From Chloroflexota bacterium (GTDB lineage: Bacteria > Chloroflexota > Anaerolineae > CG2-30-64-16): a stretch of 16,725 nucleotides of DNA. The translations under genes were made by a program, and so were the position numbers. This document shows, piece after piece, positions 1 to 7,339 of the stretch (its first letter is position 1; each line of letters opens with the position of its first letter). The notes under the pieces were generated by a model, which was given only the letters and a program-made list of their open reading frames with translations, ran no database searches and was not told where the DNA came from. Location of the stretch: assembly GCA_029555885.1 (NCBI GenBank), contig JAKPQT010000121.1:1-16725 (forward strand), written 5' to 3'.

Positions 1-1
1 G

Positions 2-2788
2 CAGATGCACACGCAGTTCCAGGTAATCCTCAAGCCCGCGCCCGAAAACTCGCAGGAGCTCTATCTCCGCAGCCTCGAAGCAATCGGCGTCGACCGCCAG
101 AAGCACGACATCCGTTTTGTGGAGGACAACTGGGCCTCGCCCGCGCTGGGCGCCTGGGGCCTGGGCTGGGAGGTTTGGCTCGATGGGCTGGAGATCACCC
201 AGTACACTTATTTTCAGCAAGCCGGTGGCATCATGCTGGATCCGGTGCCGATCGAGTATACCTACGGCCTGGAGCGCATCGTCATGTTCCTCCAGAACGT
301 CAAGGAGGTCTGGCAGATCGACTGGGACGGCAGACGAACGTATGGCGACGTGCTCAAGCTACCCGAGATCGAGCACTGCCGGTATGACTTCGAGGTGGCT
401 GACGTGGGCCGCCTTAAGCAGATGTATGACCTGTTCGAGGCCGAGGCCAAGAATGCACTGGCGCACCGGCTCGTCATTCCGGCCCATGATTATGTCTTGC
501 GGTGCTCGCACACCTTCAACCTGCTAGATGCGCGCGGGGCCATCGGCGTGACCGAGCGCGCCCACTTCTTCGCCCGCATGCGTGACCTCGCGCGGCAGGT
601 GTCCATCGCCTACTACGAGCAGCGCCAGCACGAGGAATTCCCCTGGTTGACGGAAGCTGGAAGCCAGAAGCTGGAAGCTGGCGAGACACAAGCATCAGCT
701 TCCAGTTTCCAGCTTCCGGTTTCAACCTTCAACCTACAACCTTCAACCTATTTACTGGAAATCGGCACGGAAGAGCTCCCCGCGGCCGACCTGCCCGGCG
801 CGCTCGAACAACTGCGGACGGCCGTGCCGAAGCTGCTCGACGACCTGCGTCTGGCACATGGCGACGTCTTCGTCAGCGGCACGCCCCGCCGGCTGGTCGT
901 CCTGGTCAGCGAGCTGACTGCCCACCAGGCGGATGAGGAAACCGTCGTCAAAGGCCCGCCCGCGGAGCGCGCGTTCGATGCCTCCGGCGCGGCGACGCCC
1001 GCGGCGGTCGGGTTCGCGCGCAAATACGGCGTGCCCGTCGAGGCGCTGGAAGTGCGCGCAGAAGGCAGCGGCAGGTACGTCTATGCCGTGGTCCGCAAAA
1101 AAGGCCGCCCGACCGCACAGGTGCTGGCCGAGGCGCTGCCGGGCGTCGTGGCGGGCATCAAGTTCGGCAAGACGATGCGCTGGAACGCGACCAACGTCGC
1201 CTTCTCGCGGCCGCTGCGCTGGTTCGTCTCCCTGCTGGGCGAGACGGTCATCCCCTTCGAGTACGCCGGACTGACCGCCGGCCGCACGACCTACGGGCCG
1301 CGCGCCGAAGGCTCGCCGGAGCTCACGGTGAGTTCCGCGGACGCGTACCTGCCGCTGATGGCCGAGCATCACGTCATCGTGGACCGCGCGGCGCGCCGCG
1401 CCGAGGTCAGCCGCCAGGTCGCACAACTCGCCGCGGACGTAAACGGTGCCATCCCCGACGACCCGGCCCTGCTTGACGAAGTCACCGACCTGATCGAGCA
1501 GCCCACCGCGCTGCGCGGCGGCTTCGAAGCAGACTACCTGCGCCTGCCCAAAGAGGTGCTCATCACCGTCATGAAGAAGCACCAGCGTTACTTCCCGGTC
1601 GTGGACGCGCAAGGCAAGATGCTGCCACACTTCATCGCCGTACGCAACGGCGGCACGGACTACCTGGACGTGGTGCAGGCAGGGAACGAGGGTGTGCTGC
1701 GCGCCCGCTATGCGGACGCCAGCTACTTCTTCCGCGCGGACACTGCGCGGCCGTTGGAAGCCTTCACTCCGCGGCTCAGCACGCTGACCTTCCAGGAGAA
1801 GCTCGGCTCCATGCTGGACAAAGTGCGCCGCGTCGAGCAGTTGGCGCCCCGCCTGGGCGAGCTGCTGGGGCTGGATGCCAACGAGCAGCATACGACCCGG
1901 CGGGCCGCGCAGTTGTTCAAGAGCGACCTCGCGACGCAGATGGTCGTGGAGCTGACCTCGCTGCAGGGCGTCATGGGCCGCGAGTATGCCCGGCTGTCCG
2001 GAGAGGATCCCGCGGTCAGCCAGGCCATCTTCGAGCACTATCTCCCGCGTTCGCAGGGCGACATCCTGCCGCAGTCGCGGCCGGGCCTTGTGCTCGGCAT
2101 CGCCAACCGGCTCGACTCGCTGGTCGGCCTGTTCGCCGTCGGCCTCGCGCCCACGAGCACCGCCGACCCCTTTGGGCTGCGCCGCGACGCGCTGGGGCTG
2201 GTGCAGGCGCTGGCCGGCCTGGAGCAGCCGCTGGACCTGCGCCCGGCGCTGGCCGCAACCGCCGCGCAGATGCCCGTGCCGGTCAGCGACGGCGTGCTGG
2301 CCGACGTGCTGACCTTCGTGCGCGACCGGCTGTACGGCTGGCTGCGCGACCAGGGCCTGCCGCATGACGTCGTCAACGCGGTCCTGGCGGTGCAGGGGCA
2401 TGACCCCGCCCGCGCGACGGCCGCCGCACGCGATCTGGCCCAGCTCGTCCAGACTGCGGACTGGCCGGAGACCTTCACGGCTTATGCCCGCTGCAAGCGC
2501 ATCGTGCGCAGCCTGCCGGACATCCACGCGCTCGCGCCGGAGCACTACACCGAACCGGCGACGCGCGGCCTGTACGCCGCCTGGCAGGCGGTTGCGCCGC
2601 AGCCGGAGAGCGTGGCCGAACTGGCCGGCGTGCTGCGCGGGCTGAAAGACCCGATCAACCGCTTCTTCACCGACGTACTGGTCATGGCCGACGACCCTGC
2701 GGTGCGCGCGGCGCGGCTGGCGCTGGTGCAGCGAGTCGCCGCTCTGCCGGATGCTGTCGCGGACTTGAGCCTGCTGCAGGGGTTCTAG
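2..2788 (+). CDS. glyQS: Glycyl-tRNA synthetase, fused alpha-beta chains (5' partial)
   Basis: Charges tRNA-Gly with glycine in the cytosol; bacterial-type alpha2beta2 enzyme, here on one polypeptide. Numbering from the Met at base 5, residues 1 to about 215 match the GlyQ catalytic subunit (FVEDNW, LGAWGLGWEVWLDGLEITQ, TYGLERI, FNLLDARGAI). Residues 249-927 match GlyS, starting at LLEIGTEELP and including HQRYFPV, VLRAR, FQEKLGSM, QGVMGREYA and the C-terminal FFTDVLVMADD anticodon-binding region. The beta part, 679 residues, is full length for the family. The frame is open to the window edge and homologous alpha sequence starts at once, so the Met at base 5 is internal and roughly 60-70 N-terminal residues lie outside. 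Fused GlyQS is known in chlamydiae and plant organelles. The oddity is the linker T216-T248, encoded by a palindrome and tandem repeats. A terminator-like hairpin follows. Confidence 0.96.
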   Translation, partial: QMHTQFQVILKPAPENSQELYLRSLEAIGVDRQKHDIRFVEDNWASPALGAWGLGWEVWLDGLEITQYTYFQQAGGIMLDPVPIEYTYGLERIVMFLQNVKEVWQIDWDGRRTYGDVLKLPEIEHCRYDFEVADVGRLKQMYDLFEAEAKNALAHRLVIPAHDYVLRCSHTFNLLDARGAIGVTERAHFFARMRDLARQVSIAYYEQRQHEEFPWLTEAGSQKLEAGETQASASSFQLPVSTFNLQPSTYLLEIGTEELPAADLPGALEQLRTAVPKLLDDLRLAHGDVFVSGTPRRLVVLVSELTAHQADEETVVKGPPAERAFDASGAATPAAVGFARKYGVPVEALEVRAEGSGRYVYAVVRKKGRPTAQVLAEALPGVVAGIKFGKTMRWNATNVAFSRPLRWFVSLLGETVIPFEYAGLTAGRTTYGPRAEGSPELTVSSADAYLPLMAEHHVIVDRAARRAEVSRQVAQLAADVNGAIPDDPALLDEVTDLIEQPTALRGGFEADYLRLPKEVLITVMKKHQRYFPVVDAQGKMLPHFIAVRNGGTDYLDVVQAGNEGVLRARYADASYFFRADTARPLEAFTPRLSTLTFQEKLGSMLDKVRRVEQLAPRLGELLGLDANEQHTTRRAAQLFKSDLATQMVVELTSLQGVMGREYARLSGEDPAVSQAIFEHYLPRSQGDILPQSRPGLVLGIANRLDSLVGLFAVGLAPTSTADPFGLRRDALGLVQALAGLEQPLDLRPALAATAAQMPVPVSDGVLADVLTFVRDRLYGWLRDQGLPHDVVNAVLAVQGHDPARATAAARDLAQLVQTADWPETFTAYARCKRIVRSLPDIHALAPEHYTEPATRGLYAAWQAVAPQPESVAELAGVLRGLKDPINRFFTDVLVMADDPAVRAARLALVQRVAALPDAVADLSLLQGF
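650..748 (+). repeat. Palindrome plus 7-bp tandem repeats forming the GlyQ-GlyS linker
   Basis: Bases 651-662 pair perfectly with 707-718 (12 bp). Bases 671-680 pair perfectly with 696-705 (10 bp) inside them, with a 15-nt apical loop. Four 7-bp units follow at 721-748 (TTCAACC, TTCAACC, TACAACC, TTCAACC). The block is 99 nt, exactly 33 codons, and matches the stretch between the last GlyQ-like residues (EEFPWL) and the first GlyS residues (YLLEIG). It resembles an intergenic repeat that has become coding sequence; that origin is inference. Confidence 0.8.
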
Positions 2789-2803
2789 AGGCGCACCAGT
2801 GTG

Positions 2804-2846
2804 ACCAGAGAGGCCCGCTCCTGCCGGAGTAGGGTCTCTTTGGTTT
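2804..2846 (+). terminator. Probable rho-independent terminator of glyQS
   Basis: Bases 2804-2821 pair with 2826-2844 across a TGCC tetraloop, with one bulged A at 2831 and a few G-T pairs. CTCC/GGAG closes the loop, then CCC/GGG, then AGAG/CTCT and ACC/GGT. The descending arm ends in TTTGGTTT, a short T-rich tail only. It lies 15 bases after the glyQS stop and before the higB promoter, where a terminator is expected. Confidence 0.65.
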
Positions 2847-2854
2847 GCCCGGTC

Positions 2855-2890
2855 ATAACCCTTGACGTGTAACGCAAAAGGTTATAAAAT
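2855..2890 (+). promoter_or_regulatory. higBA promoter with candidate HigA operator
   Basis: TTGACG at 2862-2867 and TAAAAT at 2885-2890 are separated by 17 bp (TATAAA at 2883 is an alternative -10). Transcription would begin near 2896, the higB ATG itself, giving a leaderless or almost leaderless mRNA; no Shine-Dalgarno sequence is visible. ATAACC at 2855-2860 and GGTTAT at 2880-2885 form a dyad bracketing the -35 and overlapping the -10. Antitoxins of the HigA family repress their own promoters through such dyads. The operator role is inferred from position. Confidence 0.6.
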
Positions 2891-2895
2891 AGCCC

Positions 2896-3177
2896 ATGAT
2901 CAAGTCGTTCAAGGATGCGGAGACAGAGAAAGTCTTTCGGCGCCAGGTATCGCTGCGACTGCCGATAGATATCCAGCAGACAGCCCTGCGCAAACTCCGC
3001 ATGTTGAGCAACGCGGTGTCGCTCAATGACTTGCGCGTCCCACCGGCGAACCGGCTGGAAAAGCTGGGCGGCAACCGCAGCGGGCAGTACAGCATCCGCA
3101 TCAACGACCAATGGCGCGTGTGTTTCGAATGGCGTGATGGCGCTGCCTATTGCGTTGAGATTGTCGACTACCACTGA
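2896..3177 (+). CDS. higB: HigB-family toxin (RelE/ParE superfamily mRNA interferase)
   Basis: Predicted ribosome-dependent mRNA endonuclease of a type II toxin-antitoxin module, neutralised by the HigA protein encoded next. The 93-residue product fits the HigB 'plasmid maintenance killer' family: it begins MIKSFKD and has the C-terminal core RLEKLGGNRSGQYSIRIN, then QWRVCFEW and the terminal VEIVDYH typical of the group. Basic residues in the core and the final Tyr-His suit the RNase fold; individual catalytic residues are assigned only by family resemblance. The toxin precedes the antitoxin, the usual hig order. The ATG lies 5 bases after the -10, suggesting leaderless translation. The gap to higA is 14 bases. 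Confidence 0.9.
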   Translation: MIKSFKDAETEKVFRRQVSLRLPIDIQQTALRKLRMLSNAVSLNDLRVPPANRLEKLGGNRSGQYSIRINDQWRVCFEWRDGAAYCVEIVDYH

Positions 3178-3191
3178 ACAGGTAAGCTGGT

Positions 3192-3530
3192 ATGGAAGAA
3201 AAACTGCATCCCGTACATCCGGGCGAAGTGCTGCTGGAGGAATTTTTGCGGCCCGTGGCCCTGAGCCAGAACCGCCTGGCCCTGGACATCGGTGTGCCCG
3301 CGCGGCGAATCAACGAAATCGTTCTCGGACGGCGGAGCATCACGGCCGATACGGCCCTGCGTCTGGCACGCTATTTTCACACCTCGCCTCAGTTTTGGCT
3401 GGGGCTGCAGATGGACTACGACCTTGACATCGCAGAGGACCGCCTCGGCTCCAGGCTGAATCGAGAGGTGCGTGCGTATGCGGGGGTCGCAGAAAGCAAA
3501 GCCGAATACCGGGCAGACACTGAGTCATGA
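3192..3530 (+). CDS. higA: HigA-family antitoxin, XRE-type DNA-binding protein
   Basis: Antitoxin that should bind and inactivate HigB and repress the shared promoter. The 112-residue protein has the family N-terminus HPVHPGEVLLEEFLRP and a helix-turn-helix at about residues 25-62 (LSQNRLALDIGVPARRINEI, then TADTALRLARYF). PQFWLGLQMDYDL follows, the usual HigA segment after the DNA-binding domain. The ribosome-binding site is weak, suggesting coupling to higB across the 14-base gap. The stop codon overlaps the sbcC start as ATGA at 3527-3530, so sbcC translation may depend on higA. The charged tail after about residue 90 is less conserved. The identification as HigA is secure; regulation is inferred. 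Confidence 0.9.
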   Translation: MEEKLHPVHPGEVLLEEFLRPVALSQNRLALDIGVPARRINEIVLGRRSITADTALRLARYFHTSPQFWLGLQMDYDLDIAEDRLGSRLNREVRAYAGVAESKAEYRADTES

Positions 3531-6091
3531 TTCCCCATAAACTCAAACTCCACAACTTCATGTGCTATCGCGAGGAACAGAGCCTCGATTTCTCCGGCAT
3601 TCACCTCGCCTGTCTCACGGGCGACAACGGCCACGGCAAGTCCGCGCTGTTGGACGCGATGACCTGGGCGCTCTGGGGCCGGGCCCGCGCGCGCCGCGAT
3701 GACGAACTCATCGCGCTGGGCGAGTCCGAGATGTGGGTGGACCTGGAGTTCGGCCTGGGCCCGCAGCGTTACCGCGTCTGGCGCCAGCGCAGCAAGCGGG
3801 GCCGCGGCCAGACCGACCTGCACCTGTACATCTGGAACGAGGGCAGCGAGGACTGGCAACTGCTCGACGAGGGCGGCATCAACGAGCGGCAGGCCCTGAT
3901 CATCCGCACGCTGCGCATGGAGTACGACACTTTCGCCAACTCCGCGTTCCTGCTGCAGGGCCGCGCCGATTCGTTCACGGTCAAGACCGCGTCCGAGCGC
4001 AAGCAGATTCTGGCCGATATCCTCGGCCTGAATCGCTATGACCTGTACGAGGAGCAGGCCAAGGAGGAAATACGCGCCCGCAAGGAGCGCGCCATCCGCG
4101 TGCAGGGCGAGATCGGCGGCATCGACCATGCGCTCGCGCGGCGCGGCGAGTTCGAGGCCCAGCTTGCCGGCGCGCGGCAGGCAGTCACCCAGGCCGTAGA
4201 GGCGCTCCGCGCGGCAGAGGCGGAGCAGGCCACGCTACGCTTGGAGGTGCAGGGCTTGCGCGGGCAGGCGCACCAACTGGCCGACCTGCGCAACCGCATG
4301 GCGCGTGCGGAGCGGGACCTGGCCGAGATGCGCGACCAGCATAACGCCGCACAGCGCCGTCTCACCGCTTACGAACAGGTCCTGGCCGAGCGAGAAGCCA
4401 TCGAGACGGGCTGGCGTGCGCTGCAGGACGCGCGTGAGCAGGAAGCCGCGTATAACACGAAGCTGCGCCGGGATGTGGAGTTGCAGGCCCAGCTGCTCAA
4501 GCTCGACCAGGCCATCCAGCGGGCGCGCGACGGCCTGCAGATGGAACAGCGGCGCCTGGCCGAGCGCCGCCGCGAGTGGGAACAAAAGGTCGCGTTCGGC
4601 CAGCAGCAGGCGGCGATCCTGGCTGAGGCACAGGCCATCCTGGCACAGATGGCGGAACAGCAGGCGCGCCGCGATGCCATCGCCGCAGACATCCGCGAGA
4701 TCGGCGAGCGTCTGGCAATGCTCAAATCCGACGCAGAAAGGCTGCGCAACGAGGGACAGGCCGTCAAGGAGAAAGGTGAACTGATCCAGGAACAGGCCGA
4801 CAGCGCGGCCTGTCCGGTCTGCCGCCAGCCGCTCACCCAGGCCCACCGCGAGCAGATACTGGCCGATTACGAAGCTGAGCGGACCCACTTGCGCGAACGC
4901 TACCAGGCGGCGCAGTCCGAGGCCAAGACGCTGGCCGAGCAACGGCACGTGCTGGAGGCCGAGGATGCAACGCTCGCCCAGGCGCTGCGCACCCGCGACG
5001 CGCGCCAGCGACAGGCTATCCAGGCGGAGGCCGCGGTGGCGGAGGGACAGGCTGCGGAAGCGGAGCTGGCCCGCCTGGCTGAGGCCGAGGCGGAGCTGGC
5101 GGACCGGCTGGCCCGCGAGGCGTACGCAACCGAGGAGCGGACCGCCCTGGCCGCCCTGCGGGCCGAGATCAGCGCGTTGGGGTATGACCAGGCGGCCCAC
5201 GAGCAGGTGCGCCGCCGGATGAATGAACTGGCCCCCTTCGAGGCCCGCTATCAAGGGCAGCTCCTGCCCGCGCTCGAAAACTTCGCGGAGGCCCAGCAAC
5301 GGGTCAGCGCCGCAGAGGCCGCGGTCACGCGGCGCGAGGCTGAGCTGGCCGAGGATCAGGCGCGGCGCCAGGAGTTGGAGACGGCGGTGGCCGACCTGGC
5401 GCGGCAGGAGGCTGCACTGTCCCGGCTCGACGCGGCGGTAGAGCAGGCGGCGCAGGCCGAACGCCGCGCCCGCCAGTTGGAAGGCGCGGCCATGCAGCAG
5501 TTAGATGCGCTGGATGCGCAGGCCGCCCGCCGCAAGCAGTTGTCCGCGGATTTAGACGCCATCAACGACGAAATCAGCCTCTATACCGAACTGCGCGAGG
5601 CCTTCGGCAAGAAGGGCCTCCAGGCGATGATTATCGAGAGCGCCATCCCGGAAATCGAGACGGAGGCCAATCGCCTGCTGAACTGCATGAGCGACGGGCG
5701 CATGAGCGTCCGGCTGGAGACGCAGCGCGAGAAGGTGACGGGCGGGGTGGCTGAGACGCTGGACATCCTGATTGCCGATGAGGTCGGCCAGCGATCGTAC
5801 GACCTCTATTCGGGCGGCGAGGCATTCCGCGCCAATCTTGCGCTCCGCATCGCCATCAGCAAGCTGCTCGCGCGGCGCGCCGGCGCCCAGCTCCAGACGC
5901 TCGTCATCGACGAGGGCTTCGGCTCGCAGGATACGCAGGGGCTTTCGCTCGTGATCGAGGCGATCAACTCCATCAAGGACGACTTCGAGCGCATCATCAT
6001 CATCACGCACATCGACGAGCTTAAGGATATGTTCCCCGCCCGCATCGACGTGCTGAAGACAGCAACCGGGTCGCGCGTGACGATTGCGTAA
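3527..6091 (+). CDS. sbcC: SbcC/Rad50-type SMC ATPase with zinc hook
   Basis: ATPase subunit of the Mre11-Rad50 (SbcCD) nuclease, which processes DNA ends and hairpins. All landmarks are present in 854 residues: Walker A GDNGHGKS (32-39), long Ala/Glu/Arg-rich coiled coils, zinc hook CPVC (429-432), ABC signature YSGGE (761-765), Walker B LVIDE (792-796) and the switch histidine in IIIITHIDE (H828). The start is fixed by the canonical N-terminus IPHKLKLHNFMCYRE. It overlaps the higA stop by four bases (ATGA), implying coupled translation. The nuclease partner sbcD normally sits just upstream; here higBA occupies that place and no sbcD is in the window. E. coli SbcC is longer (about 1,050 residues), whereas this length is nearer archaeal and bacterial Rad50-like forms. 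Confidence 0.93.
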   Translation: MIPHKLKLHNFMCYREEQSLDFSGIHLACLTGDNGHGKSALLDAMTWALWGRARARRDDELIALGESEMWVDLEFGLGPQRYRVWRQRSKRGRGQTDLHLYIWNEGSEDWQLLDEGGINERQALIIRTLRMEYDTFANSAFLLQGRADSFTVKTASERKQILADILGLNRYDLYEEQAKEEIRARKERAIRVQGEIGGIDHALARRGEFEAQLAGARQAVTQAVEALRAAEAEQATLRLEVQGLRGQAHQLADLRNRMARAERDLAEMRDQHNAAQRRLTAYEQVLAEREAIETGWRALQDAREQEAAYNTKLRRDVELQAQLLKLDQAIQRARDGLQMEQRRLAERRREWEQKVAFGQQQAAILAEAQAILAQMAEQQARRDAIAADIREIGERLAMLKSDAERLRNEGQAVKEKGELIQEQADSAACPVCRQPLTQAHREQILADYEAERTHLRERYQAAQSEAKTLAEQRHVLEAEDATLAQALRTRDARQRQAIQAEAAVAEGQAAEAELARLAEAEAELADRLAREAYATEERTALAALRAEISALGYDQAAHEQVRRRMNELAPFEARYQGQLLPALENFAEAQQRVSAAEAAVTRREAELAEDQARRQELETAVADLARQEAALSRLDAAVEQAAQAERRARQLEGAAMQQLDALDAQAARRKQLSADLDAINDEISLYTELREAFGKKGLQAMIIESAIPEIETEANRLLNCMSDGRMSVRLETQREKVTGGVAETLDILIADEVGQRSYDLYSGGEAFRANLALRIAISKLLARRAGAQLQTLVIDEGFGSQDTQGLSLVIEAINSIKDDFERIIIITHIDELKDMFPARIDVLKTATGSRVTIA

Positions 6092-6094
6092 AGA

Positions 6095-6142
6095 AAACCC
6101 CGCTTTGCTGGGCGAAGCAGAGCTTCGCACGAAAGCGGGTTT
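6095..6142 (+). other. Two-part hairpin between sbcC and the dehydratase gene
   Basis: An inner perfect stem pairs GCGAAGC (6112-6118) with GCTTCGC (6122-6128) around a 3-nt loop. An outer stem pairs AAACCCCGCTTT (6095-6106) with AAAGCGGGTTT (6132-6142), with one bulged C. No U-run follows on the plus strand, so a simple terminator is doubtful. It begins 3 bases after the sbcC stop and ends 4-5 bases before the ribosome-binding site of the next gene, so it could act as an mRNA processing or stability element. Function unknown. Confidence 0.6.
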
Positions 6143-6158
6143 CGAAAAAGGACAGAAC

Positions 6159-7127
6159 GTGGTCACATTCGATGATGTCTGTTCCGCCGCGGCACAGATT
6201 GCCGAGGTCGCGCACCGCACGCCGGTCGCCACCTCGCGCCTGCTGAACGACGCCTGCGCCGCAGAGGTGTACCTCAAATGTGAGAACCTCCAGCGCGTCG
6301 GTGCGTTCAAGTTTCGCGGCGCATACAACGCGGTCAGCCGCTTGAGCGACGAGGAGCGGGCGCGCGGGGTCATTACCCACTCGTCAGGCAACCACGCACA
6401 GGCGCTTGCGCTGGTCTGCCGGCTGCTCGGCGTCCGTGCGACCATCGTCATGCCGCAGGATGCGCCTGCGATGAAGCTCGCCGCGACGCGCGATTACGGC
6501 GCACAGATCGTCGCCTACGATCCCGCGACCGATAGCCGCGAGGCCATCTCCGGCCGGCTTGCCGCGGAGCACGGCTATACGCTGATCCCGCCCTACGACG
6601 ACCAGCACATCATTGCGGGCCAGGGCACCGCTGCGCTGGAACTGCTGCAGGACACCGGTCCGCTCGACTACCTGTTCGTGCCGTGCGGCGGCGGCGGGCT
6701 GTTGAGCGGCTGCGCTATCGCGGCCAAGGCGCTCGCGCCCGGCTGCCGCGTCATCGGCGTCGAGCCGGAGGCCGGCGACGATGCGACCCGCTCGTTCCGG
6801 ACGGGCACGCTCCACACCGTCCACAACCCGGCGACCATCGCGGACGGCGCGCGCACGCCCTACCTGGGCAAGCTCACGTTCCCCCTGGTGCGCCAGTACG
6901 TGGACGACATGCTTACCGTCTCCGACGCTGACCTGGTACGCACGATGTACTTTGTCTGGACGCGGCTCAAGCTGCTCGTCGAGCCGACGGGCGTGCTGGG
7001 CCTGGCCGCCGTCTTCAACCACCGCTACGACGTGGCGGGGAAGCGCGTCGGTGTGGTCCTCAGCGGCGGCAACGTGGACATCCAGCAGGCGGCCGCGTGG
7101 TTCGGGGCAATGGACGACAAAGGGTAG
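6159..7127 (+). CDS. PLP-dependent serine/threonine dehydratase, serine racemase-like
   Basis: Fold-type II pyridoxal-phosphate enzyme, predicted to deaminate L-threonine or L-serine to 2-oxobutyrate or pyruvate, or to act on a related hydroxy-amino acid. From the GTG at 6159 it is 322 residues. K51 in GAFKFRGA is the Schiff-base lysine, SSGNHAQA the substrate loop, PCGGGGLLSG (175-184) the phosphate-binding loop, and LSGGNVD the segment near the PLP ring nitrogen. No C-terminal ACT domain is present, so it resembles catabolic dehydratases, serine racemase or threo-3-hydroxyaspartate ammonia-lyase more than feedback-inhibited IlvA. The GTG start is preferred because AAAGGA lies 6 bases upstream and conserved sequence begins there; the open frame upstream runs into the hairpin. 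Exact substrate is undecided. Confidence 0.88.
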   Translation: MVTFDDVCSAAAQIAEVAHRTPVATSRLLNDACAAEVYLKCENLQRVGAFKFRGAYNAVSRLSDEERARGVITHSSGNHAQALALVCRLLGVRATIVMPQDAPAMKLAATRDYGAQIVAYDPATDSREAISGRLAAEHGYTLIPPYDDQHIIAGQGTAALELLQDTGPLDYLFVPCGGGGLLSGCAIAAKALAPGCRVIGVEPEAGDDATRSFRTGTLHTVHNPATIADGARTPYLGKLTFPLVRQYVDDMLTVSDADLVRTMYFVWTRLKLLVEPTGVLGLAAVFNHRYDVAGKRVGVVLSGGNVDIQQAAAWFGAMDDKG

Positions 7128-7175
7128 TCGCACAGCCATCCTCCAACCATTCAGATGCACTACTATGCAACGGCT

Positions 7176-7247
7176 TGGAGTCGAGGCTTCAGCCGGTTAA
7201 TCTGTCCGCAAGCGTTCACAGCCAAACCGGCTGAAGCCTCGACTCCA
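7176..7247. repeat. 72-bp palindromic repeat, copy 1
   Basis: A perfect 23-bp inverted repeat: 7176-7198 (starts TGGAGTCGAGGCTTCAGCC) pairs with 7225-7247, with a 26-nt loop. A second copy with nearly the same arms lies at 13319-13390. Both are followed by GTTAC, and both loops carry a CTGT...CACAGCC pattern. It sits between the dehydratase stop and the radical SAM promoter. There is no coding potential and no U-run, so it is a REP/MITE-like element rather than a canonical terminator. The region 7128-7175 before it shows nothing recognisable. Confidence 0.85.
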
Positions 7248-7279
7248 GTTACGACTGGAATTCTTGCTACATCGCCGGT

Positions 7280-7308
7280 TTGACAAACCGAACGTCCGTT
7301 CGTATAAT
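7280..7308 (+). promoter_or_regulatory. Consensus sigma-70 promoter of the radical SAM gene
   Basis: TTGACA at 7280-7285 and TATAAT at 7303-7308 are both perfect consensus hexamers with the optimal 17-bp spacer. Transcription should start near 7315, giving a leader of about 25 nt that contains AGGAGG. A second dyad, CGGTTT-GAC-AAACCG (7276-7290), covers the -35. A promoter this strong in a GC-rich genome suggests that it is normally held under repression. Confidence 0.88.
7289..7302. promoter_or_regulatory. LexA-like SOS box candidate
   Basis: CGAACGTCCGTTCG is a perfect 14-bp dyad with a two-base centre that fills most of the spacer between the -35 and -10 hexamers. It fits GAAC-N4-GTTC, the LexA ('Cheo box') operator described in Bacillus and many Gram-positive bacteria. 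A repressor bound here would block RNA polymerase. The downstream gene belongs to a family annotated as DNA modification/repair, which fits SOS control. That this host's LexA recognises this motif is an assumption. Confidence 0.65.
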
Positions 7309-7339
7309 ATGTCTGCCCTTTGTGGACAGGAGGCCGGCA

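Noticed and set aside
5..7. ATG at base 5 as the glyQS start
   Set aside because: Conserved GlyQ sequence (QMHTQFQVILKP) runs across it from the window edge, so the true start lies upstream.
752..2545. Long minus-strand open frame opposite glyQS
   Set aside because: It is antisense to clearly conserved GlyS sequence, has no recognisable domain and is explained by GC-rich codon bias. The same applies to 4235-5299 (minus) opposite sbcC, 13901-15379 (minus) opposite the BY-kinase and 15151-16281 (plus) opposite the DRTGG gene.
7244..7259. Small hairpin TCCAGT-TACG-ACTGGA beside palindrome copy 1
   Set aside because: It is not preserved in copy 2 and is short enough to be chance.
7280..7339. 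TTG at 7280 as start of the radical SAM gene
   Set aside because: The TTG is part of the TTGACA -35 box and the TATAAT lies inside the extension. AGGAGG sits correctly before the ATG at 7340.
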